Below, piece after piece: positions 58,231 through 64,000 of a stretch of 64,000 nucleotides of DNA. The notes under the pieces are model-generated. The model ran no database searches. It was not told the DNA's origin and saw only the letters and a list, made by a program, of their open reading frames with translations. The stretch's first letter is position 1. Every line of letters starts with the position of its first letter. Made by a program: the position numbers and the translations under genes. This DNA comes from RGIG5579 sp045602025. GTDB taxonomy: Bacteria; Bacillota; Clostridia; Oscillospirales; SIG627. The stretch lies in assembly GCA_045602025.1 (NCBI GenBank), contig JAZSAT010000015.1, positions 1 through 64,000 on the forward strand, written 5' to 3'.

Positions 58231-58785
58231 ATGAAACTCGAAATCAATGCTTATGAAGAAAAAATGAAAAAATGTCTCGCTGCTACCGAAAGAGAATTTT
58301 CCTCTGTTCGTGCAGGCCGCGCAAATGCAAGTATTTTGGACCGTATTTCCGTCGATTACTACGGAACACCCACTCCCATCAATCAGCTTGCCCAGATCTC
58401 CACTCCCGAAGCAAGAATGCTTGTGATCACCCCCTGGGACGCAAACCTTACCAAGGATATTGAGAAAGCGATTCTCGCTTCCGATCTCGGTATCAATCCT
58501 CAGAACGATGGTAAAACCATTCGCCTTGCTTTCCCTCAGCCTACTGAAGAAAGAAGAAAAGAGCTTACTAAGCAGGTTTCCCGTCTTTCTGAAGAGGGGA
58601 AGGTTGCTGTCCGTAATGTCAGAAGAGACGCAATGGATAAGATCAAGGCTATGAAGAAAAACGGTGAAATGACCGAAGATGAACAGAAAATTTCCGAAAA
58701 GGAAGTTCAGGATCTTTCCGATAAGTATGTAAAGAACCTGGATGCTATGGCAAATGAAAAATCCAAGGAGATCATGAGTGTCTGA
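58231..58785 (+). CDS. frr: Ribosome recycling factor
   Basis: A 184-residue tRNA-mimic that splits post-termination ribosomes with EF-G. The domain I/II hinge and motifs REFSSVRAGRANASILD, YYGTPTPINQLAQ and the C-terminal VRNVRRDAMDKIKAM are diagnostic. AAGAAAGGAATATTTGTT precedes the ATG. Its stop overlaps the uppS start by one base (TGATG). Confidence 0.98.
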   Translation: MKLEINAYEEKMKKCLAATEREFSSVRAGRANASILDRISVDYYGTPTPINQLAQISTPEARMLVITPWDANLTKDIEKAILASDLGINPQNDGKTIRLAFPQPTEERRKELTKQVSRLSEEGKVAVRNVRRDAMDKIKAMKKNGEMTEDEQKISEKEVQDLSDKYVKNLDAMANEKSKEIMSV

Positions 58786-59525
58786 TGGCTACTGACAATA
58801 CCGGTTGGGACAAATTCCCGGAAGGTTTGAAAAAGCCCCGTCATATTGGCATTATTATGGACGGTAACGGAAGATGGGCCAAAAAAAGAGGCTTTCCCCG
58901 CCTTGCCGGCCATAAGGAGGGGGCAGAAAACTTCAAGAGGATCGGTGATTACCTGATCGATCTTGACATTGAGGTCTCTACCTTCTATGCTTTTTCCACC
59001 GAAAATTGGAAAAGACCCATGGAAGAGGTTCAAAATATCCTTTCTCTCCTTAAGGACTATCTTTATGAATGGATGGATATGAGAAAAGACAGAAATATGC
59101 ATTTCCATTTTATTGGCGATCGCTCTGCTTTTTCTCCTCAGATTCGTGAACTAATGGCGAAGGTGGAAGAGGATTCTAAAATTTATCCGAACCAGCTGAA
59201 CCTTGCATTGAATTACGGCTCCCGAGATGAGCTTTGCAGGGCATTTTCCCTTCTTGCCAAACAAGGAAAAACGGAGATTACCCCCGAGGATATTTCTGCA
59301 AACCTTTATACCGCAGGCCAGCCTGATGTAGATCTTTTGATCCGTACCGGCGGAGAGATGAGGCTTTCCAACTTTTTGCTGTATCAGTCTGCCTATGCGG
59401 AGTTTTACTTTACAGATAAACTTTGGCCCGATATTAAGAAAAAAGATATTAACGACGCCATTTTGTATTTCAACAACCGTGAACGCAGGTTTGGCGGTGT
59501 CATTGAAAGGAAATCGAAATTATGA
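58785..59525 (+). CDS. uppS: Isoprenyl transferase (undecaprenyl-PP synthase type)
   Basis: A 246-residue cis-prenyltransferase that makes the C55 lipid carrier for peptidoglycan and teichoic acids. The catalytic Asp26 sits in IIMDGNGRWAKKRG; further motifs are LAGHKEGAENFKR, YAFSTENWKRP and the C-terminal DLLIRTGGEMRLSNFLLYQ and WPDI. Full length. It overlaps frr by one base and cdsA by four, so the three are translationally coupled. Confidence 0.97.
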   Translation: MATDNTGWDKFPEGLKKPRHIGIIMDGNGRWAKKRGFPRLAGHKEGAENFKRIGDYLIDLDIEVSTFYAFSTENWKRPMEEVQNILSLLKDYLYEWMDMRKDRNMHFHFIGDRSAFSPQIRELMAKVEEDSKIYPNQLNLALNYGSRDELCRAFSLLAKQGKTEITPEDISANLYTAGQPDVDLLIRTGGEMRLSNFLLYQSAYAEFYFTDKLWPDIKKKDINDAILYFNNRERRFGGVIERKSKL

Positions 59526-60370
59526 CTCGTATTATTACAGGAATCGTCGGTATTCTGATTCTGATCCCTGTTTGTATTTTTTCAGGAACTTTTATTTGGC
59601 CTCTTGCTGTCACGATCTTTTCCGTGATTGCAACAGAAGAGCTTTTGCGTTGTATTGGTGCGCATAAGGAAAAGAAATTTGCAATTCCTGCAAGAGTATT
59701 TTCCCTTCTGCCTCTTTTTACTTATCTTCTTGCTACAAAATTTCAGCTTATTGATATGTTTCGTTGCATTTTTCTCTTTTCTGCACTTTTCTTTTTTGCA
59801 GAGCAGTTCATTGCAATGATCAACAAGAATCGTTATCCCACCACCAATTTGTACGCTTTGATTGCCTTGAATTTGTATGTTACCGTTTGCTTGACGGCAA
59901 TTTCTCAGATTCGTTATATTGATGGCGGCAACGAAGAGGGCAAGTACATTTATCTTTTGGTATTCTTTGGTGCTTGGATCTCCGATACCTTCGCCTATTT
60001 TACTGGCAGATTTTTAGGAAAAACACCTCTCGCGCCTGAGATCTCTCCCAAAAAGACTGTGGAAGGTTCTATCGGCGGTGTTCTTGCGAATATGATAGTT
60101 TTTGCAGGATATGCTGCGCTTTTGAAAGGTGCTTTTGATGTGAACGCAAATGTCGTCTTTTTTGCGATTCTCGGTGCTCTTTTCTCAGCAGTCGGCCAAT
60201 TTGGCGATCTGATTGCATCGTGCATTAAGCGTCATTTCGGCGTAAAGGACTACGGTAAGCTTTTCCCCGGTCACGGCGGTGTACTTGACCGTTTCGATTC
60301 CACTCTTGCCATTGCAGGCGTAATGCTTCTTGTTTACGCAGCTTTCGGCTCTGCCTTTTTGATTCGCTGA
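59522..60370 (+). CDS. cdsA: Phosphatidate cytidylyltransferase
   Basis: A 282-residue membrane enzyme with about eight helices that makes CDP-diacylglycerol, the precursor of bacterial phospholipids. The C-terminal signature is clear: GKTPLAPEISPKKTVEGSIG and, further on, KRHFGVKDYGKLFPGHGGVLDR-type residues with the family's Asp/Arg (KDYGKLFPGHGGVLDRFDS). Starts within the uppS stop (ATGA overlap). Confidence 0.96.
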   Translation: MTRIITGIVGILILIPVCIFSGTFIWPLAVTIFSVIATEELLRCIGAHKEKKFAIPARVFSLLPLFTYLLATKFQLIDMFRCIFLFSALFFFAEQFIAMINKNRYPTTNLYALIALNLYVTVCLTAISQIRYIDGGNEEGKYIYLLVFFGAWISDTFAYFTGRFLGKTPLAPEISPKKTVEGSIGGVLANMIVFAGYAALLKGAFDVNANVVFFAILGALFSAVGQFGDLIASCIKRHFGVKDYGKLFPGHGGVLDRFDSTLAIAGVMLLVYAAFGSAFLIR

Positions 60371-60372
60371 TT

Positions 60373-61524
60373 ATGAAAAACATTTGCATTTTAGGCTCAA
60401 CGGGTTCTGTTGGTACACAGGCAATTGAGGTTGTCCGCGAGCGCGGATTTCGCTTGACTGGCATTTGTGCCGATAAGAATATCTCTCTTTTGGAAGAGCA
60501 GATTCGTGAGTTTCATCCCTTGTACTGCGCAGTGCGTGATGAAGAGGCTGCTAAACATTTAAAAATTGCTGTATCGGATACAGATACCAAGATCCTCTCC
60601 GGCGAGGAGGGGATCTTAACTCTTTGCAGGGAATGTCCTGCGGATGTAACGGAAAATTCTCTGCTTGGCTCCAACGGTATCCGCCCTACCATGGAGCTTT
60701 TGAAAAATGGCAAAAATATTGCAATGGCAAATAAAGAGCCCATTGTTGCAGCAGGCGAGATTATTTTGAAAACCGCAAAAGAAAACAACGCTTTGATTTT
60801 GCCTGTGGACAGTGAGCATTCGGCTATTTTTCAGTGTATCAGTGGTTCTTTTAATGACCGAAAGTATCTTTCTCACCTTGTTTTGACTGCTTCCGGCGGT
60901 CCTTTTTTCGGCAAGAAAAGGGAAGATCTTGAAAAGGTTACTCCCGAAATGGCTCTTGCCCATCCTGTTTGGAATATGGGAAGGAAAATTTCCATTGATT
61001 CCGCTACGCTGCTTAATAAAGGTCTTGAGCTGATCGAAGCGGTTAGGCTTTTTTCCGTTTCCGCTGATGAGGTTGAGATTACCGTTCACCGTCAATCCAT
61101 TGTTCATTCGATGGCAACTTTTGTGGACGGATCCACCATTGCACAGATGGGTCATCCTGATATGCGACACTGTATTCAATTTGCCCTGACCTATCCTCAT
61201 CGCACCGAGGGGCTTTGTAAGCCGCTTGATTTTACAAAACCTTTGACACTGACCTTTGAAGGTGCAGATGAAAAAACATTTTCTTTGCTGGAAAGCGCAA
61301 GAAAAGCGGCTCGTCTCGGCGGGACTTTTACTACGGTACTGAATGCTGCCAATGAGTCGGCGGTTAGCTTGTTTCTTGATAAGAAAATTTCTTTTCTTGA
61401 TATTTTTGATATTGTCGCAGAAGAAGTGGAAACCCATTCTTCTTTGATTTCACCGAGTATTGACGACATTCTTTCTTTAGATCTTGAAATCAAGACAAAA
61501 GTTTTGGAAAAATACTCGAATTGA
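60373..61524 (+). CDS. dxr: 1-deoxy-D-xylulose 5-phosphate reductoisomerase
   Basis: A 383-residue NADPH-dependent enzyme that makes 2-C-methyl-D-erythritol 4-phosphate, the committed MEP-pathway step. Seen: ILGSTGSVGTQAIEV (NADPH site), MANKEPIVAAGEI, the metal-site PVDSEHSAIFQ, and HPVWNMGRKISIDSATLLNK in the substrate-binding lid, followed by IVHSMATFVDGS. ATG follows cdsA by 2 bp. With ispG in the same operon it shows that isoprenoids are made by the MEP route, feeding uppS. Confidence 0.97.
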   Translation: MKNICILGSTGSVGTQAIEVVRERGFRLTGICADKNISLLEEQIREFHPLYCAVRDEEAAKHLKIAVSDTDTKILSGEEGILTLCRECPADVTENSLLGSNGIRPTMELLKNGKNIAMANKEPIVAAGEIILKTAKENNALILPVDSEHSAIFQCISGSFNDRKYLSHLVLTASGGPFFGKKREDLEKVTPEMALAHPVWNMGRKISIDSATLLNKGLELIEAVRLFSVSADEVEITVHRQSIVHSMATFVDGSTIAQMGHPDMRHCIQFALTYPHRTEGLCKPLDFTKPLTLTFEGADEKTFSLLESARKAARLGGTFTTVLNAANESAVSLFLDKKISFLDIFDIVAEEVETHSSLISPSIDDILSLDLEIKTKVLEKYSN

Positions 61525-61581
61525 TTTTCGCTCTTGAAACAAAAATAAGGATGTAATATTTTTGTTTTGAAAGGAATCTGT

Positions 61582-62610
61582 ATGCAAACAATTTTTGGTA
61601 TTCTCGTTGCAATTCTTGTTTTCGGCGTAATGATCTTTCTCCATGAATTGGGCCATTACCTTGCTGCCCGTGCTTGCAAAGTAAAGGTTTTGGAATTTGC
61701 CGTGGGCATGGGTCCTAAGATCATTTCCAAAACCTCAAAGAAAAGCGGTATCGTTTATTCCTTGAGGCTTTTACCCATTGGCGGTTTTACAGCTATGCAG
61801 GGTGAGGATGGAGAAGACCCCGATCCCGATGCACTTGTTAATAAACCGCGCTGGCAAAAGCTCATTGTTTTATTTGCAGGCTCTTTTTTGAACCTTCTTT
61901 CCGGTGTGATCGCAATGTTTGTTTTTCTTTTAATGACGGGAAATGTAGGTTCCAGCATTGTTTATGATTTTAATGAAAACAGTCTTTCTCAGCGCTGGCT
62001 GCAGCCCGGAGATGAGATCATTGAGATCGAAGGCAAAAGGATGCTGGATTATACCGATATTGCAAATACCATCACCCTCGACGGTGTAAGGCCTCTTGAT
62101 ATAAAGGTCATCCGAGACGAGGATGAAGTCGTTTTGGAAGATGTTGAATTCCCGACAACGGTCGAAGAGGGAATTGAAATGGGCGTTCTTGATTTTCGCT
62201 TTCTCGGTGTTCGCCCATCCATCGGTGCTTTGATCCGTCAGACAGGTACCCAATCGGTAGCAACGGTGAAAATGATCTATAAAACCCTTGGAGATCTTAT
62301 TTCAGGTCGCTACGGAATGAAAGGCGTTTCAGGACCTGTAGGAACCGTCAGCATCATTTCTGAGGTCGCCAAGACAGGCTTTGTTGATATTCTGTATCTC
62401 TTCTCTTTTATCAGCTTAAATCTTGGTATCATGAATCTTCTTCCGCTTCCTGCTCTTGACGGCGGAAGGATCCTCTTCACGATTGTGGAATGCGTGATTC
62501 GACGCCCCATTGATCCGAAGTTTGAAGGATATGTTCATTTGGCAGGAATGATCGTTCTTTTGGCTTTTATGGCGGTGGTTACCGTCTTTGATGTATTAAA
62601 ACTAATCTGA
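61582..62610 (+). CDS. rseP: Site-2 intramembrane metalloprotease RseP
   Basis: A 342-residue zinc protease that cleaves within membranes, typically anti-sigma factors or signal peptides. HELGH (about residues 20-24) supplies the zinc His and catalytic Glu; the second metal motif is in LLPLPALDGGRILF near the C-terminus, with four membrane helices and one PDZ domain between (residues about 105-200). ATG 61582 is chosen: the frame from TTG 61567 includes the AAAGGA binding site itself. It lies 57 bp after dxr in the conserved dxr-rseP-ispG order. Confidence 0.95.
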   Translation: MQTIFGILVAILVFGVMIFLHELGHYLAARACKVKVLEFAVGMGPKIISKTSKKSGIVYSLRLLPIGGFTAMQGEDGEDPDPDALVNKPRWQKLIVLFAGSFLNLLSGVIAMFVFLLMTGNVGSSIVYDFNENSLSQRWLQPGDEIIEIEGKRMLDYTDIANTITLDGVRPLDIKVIRDEDEVVLEDVEFPTTVEEGIEMGVLDFRFLGVRPSIGALIRQTGTQSVATVKMIYKTLGDLISGRYGMKGVSGPVGTVSIISEVAKTGFVDILYLFSFISLNLGIMNLLPLPALDGGRILFTIVECVIRRPIDPKFEGYVHLAGMIVLLAFMAVVTVFDVLKLI

Positions 62611-62624
62611 CAGGAGGAATAGGC

Positions 62625-63719
62625 ATGGCTCGAAAAATGACGAAAAAAATTCAGATAGGCGACCGATTTATCGGCGGCGGTGAACCGATCCTTATTCAGT
62701 CCATGACCTGTACTCCCACAACCGATTTCGAAGCGACCCTTGCTCAGATCCGCTCTCTTGAAAAGGTAGGCTGCGATATCGTTCGCTTTACCGTCCCCGA
62801 TCATGATGCTGTAAGAAACATTGCAAGACTGAAGGAAAATACGAGTATTCCCCTGGTTGCAGATATTCATTTTGATTACCGTTTGGCCATTGAATCGGTT
62901 GAAGCTGGAATTGATAAAATACGAATTAACCCCGGCAATATCGGAGAAAAAGAAAATGTGCGTGCGGTTGCAAAGATCTGTCGCGAAAAGAAAATCCCGA
63001 TCCGTGTCGGTGTGAATTCCGGTTCTGTGGAAAGAGATCTTCTTTTTAAATATAAGGGGCCGACTCCCGAGGCTCTTTGTGAAAGTGCTCTTCGTAAAAT
63101 TGCGATGCTTGAGGAATTTGATTTTGACAGGATCGTTGTTTCTGTCAAATCCAGCAATGTTCAGAATATGATTGCCACCAATCGGCTGTTGTCTGAAAGA
63201 ACCGATTATCCCCTGCATCTTGGTGTAACGGAAGCGGGCACTTTGATGACCGGTCTTGTAAAATCCTCTATCGGTATCGGATCTCTTCTTGCCGATGGCA
63301 TCGGAGATACTCTTCGTGTTTCTTTAACCACAAGAGATCTTACTGAAGAGGTATTTGCTGCCCGTCGCATTCTTTCTTCCTTGTCCCTTGTGGAAAATCA
63401 TATTGATGTGGTTTCTTGCCCGACCTGTGGCAGAACCAAGATCGATCTTGTAGAAATTGCTACTGAACTTGAAAATAGATTAGCCTCTCTTAATATCAAG
63501 CCCAAGAGAAATCTGAAGGTTGCCGTTATGGGCTGTGTTGTTAACGGTCCCGGGGAAGCAAAAGAAGCTGATGTCGGCATTGCAGGCGGTAGAAGCGAAG
63601 CGATCCTTTTCAGAAAAGGAGAAGTGGTTCGCAAGATCCCCGAAGAAAATGTAATTGATATCCTGATTGATGAAATCAAAAAAATAGCCGAGGTGTCAGG
63701 TGATGAATCAAGCCAATAA
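62625..63719 (+). CDS. ispG: 4-hydroxy-3-methylbut-2-enyl diphosphate synthase
   Basis: A 364-residue [4Fe-4S] enzyme of the MEP pathway, making HMBPP from MEcPP. N-terminal TIM-barrel motifs IQSMTCTPTTDFEATL and PLVADIHFDYRLA; the C-terminal cluster cysteines are in SCPTCGRTKID and MGCVVNGPGEAKEADVG. Length is that of the short bacterial form. ATG 62625 has ACAGGAGGAATAGGC. Its last 17 bp overlap the polC start. Confidence 0.97.
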   Translation: MARKMTKKIQIGDRFIGGGEPILIQSMTCTPTTDFEATLAQIRSLEKVGCDIVRFTVPDHDAVRNIARLKENTSIPLVADIHFDYRLAIESVEAGIDKIRINPGNIGEKENVRAVAKICREKKIPIRVGVNSGSVERDLLFKYKGPTPEALCESALRKIAMLEEFDFDRIVVSVKSSNVQNMIATNRLLSERTDYPLHLGVTEAGTLMTGLVKSSIGIGSLLADGIGDTLRVSLTTRDLTEEVFAARRILSSLSLVENHIDVVSCPTCGRTKIDLVEIATELENRLASLNIKPKRNLKVAVMGCVVNGPGEAKEADVGIAGGRSEAILFRKGEVVRKIPEENVIDILIDEIKKIAEVSGDESSQ

Positions 63720-64000
63720 AAAGCTCTTTACTGAGCTTTTTTTCAAATATTCTCCCACCGAAAAGGATCTTGAGATCATAGAACTCCTGGAGGATTATAC
63801 ATACCGCTTAAACAAGGAAACAAGAGAAATCCGTATTGATTTTTATCTTCCTCGCCTTGTTCCCAAATTTCGACTTTATGCGATTGAAGCCGGGCTGACC
63901 CAAGCATATCAATTGAAAAGCTGCTTTATTTTCCCTAAATACAAGGCTGAGCTTTTTGATACCTCCTATCAGGAGGAATTGGTTCTTGAATTATCCCGAA
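63703..64000 (+). CDS. polC: DNA polymerase III subunit alpha, PolC type, 3' partial
   Basis: The first 99 codons of a gene cut by the window end. The frame opens MNQANKKLFTELFFK and continues through a helix-strand N-terminal domain (REIRIDFYLPRLVPKF, then LYAIEAGLTQAYQL) resembling the N-terminal domain I of clostridial PolC. The call rests on this resemblance and on the ispG-polC order common in Bacillota; the exonuclease and polymerase domains lie outside. The ATG at 63703 overlaps ispG by 17 bp and has a weak GAGGTGTCAGG site. A terminator-like hairpin lies across codons 6-13. Confidence 0.8.
   Translation, partial: MNQANKKLFTELFFKYSPTEKDLEIIELLEDYTYRLNKETREIRIDFYLPRLVPKFRLYAIEAGLTQAYQLKSCFIFPKYKAELFDTSYQEELVLELSR
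63718..63743 (+). terminator. Terminator-like hairpin at the ispG stop, inside polC
   Basis: AAAAAGCTC / GAGCTTTTT with loop TTTACT, followed by further T. It starts in the ispG TAA and sits in the first codons of the polC frame, so it may attenuate polC transcription. Confidence 0.5.

Overview
The window looks like a chromosomal stretch from an anaerobic low-GC Gram-positive bacterium (Bacillota, class Clostridia), probably an uncultivated gut commensal. The grounds are strong GGAGG-type ribosome binding sites, TTGACA-N17-TATAAT promoters, frequent TTG/GTG starts, U-tailed hairpin terminators between most units, a MecA-family adaptor, a PdaA-like spore-cortex deacetylase, dimeric-type glycyl-tRNA synthetase and an ispG-polC junction. 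TGA is used as a normal stop. No rRNA, CRISPR array, prophage or intact transposase gene is visible. The species cannot be named from the sequence alone.

Layout. 1-4466: a GldA/GldF/GldG/DUF4340-type ABC membrane operon, cut at its 5' end. 4532-14121 (minus): an accessory surface locus with four DUF4886 SGNH-like proteins (three lipoproteins in tandem and one large secreted enzyme with a DOMON/CBM9-like front) plus a 1467-residue repeat protein. 14288-20090: housekeeping and small genes: nth, a P-loop kinase, an acyl-AMP ligase with its own carrier protein, trmL, a VanZ-family protein, tag, and mntP under a yybP-ykoY manganese riboswitch. 20368-20444: tRNA-Gln with a consensus promoter. 20679-26876: an AraC regulator divergent from L-fucose isomerase, an AEC transporter with an apparent AUC start, two AT-rich immunity-like genes and an AAC(3)-family acetyltransferase.

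26888-27252 holds a MITE-like structured insertion that splits the shared terminator of the acetyltransferase gene and recG. 27254-34106 (minus) carries recG with an SMC-like ATPase, two polysaccharide deacetylases, type-4 uracil-DNA glycosylase and a MecA-family adaptor. 34324-39383 is an ABC-DUF1854-ABC exporter operon whose two ABC subunits carry N-terminal zinc ribbons. After glyS comes a two-gene unit: a CapD-like four-helix membrane domain fused to a NahK-like sugar kinase, then a sugar-1-phosphate nucleotidyltransferase. A MATE exporter is divergent from a BspA-type leucine-rich surface protein, whose C-terminal module is shared with the 1467-residue protein 35 kb away. 48855-55449 is uvrB-uvrA-radical SAM. 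55631-64000 is the core block rpsB-tsf, then pyrH-frr-uppS-cdsA-dxr-rseP-ispG-polC, cut by the window end.

The most unusual items are the SGNH/repeat-protein surface locus and its shared C-terminal module, the membrane-anchored NahK-like fusion, the structured insertion with a probable target duplication, and the AUC-start transporter. The riboswitch and the promoter and terminator calls are direct sequence readings; functional roles of unnamed proteins are inferred from family resemblance and context.
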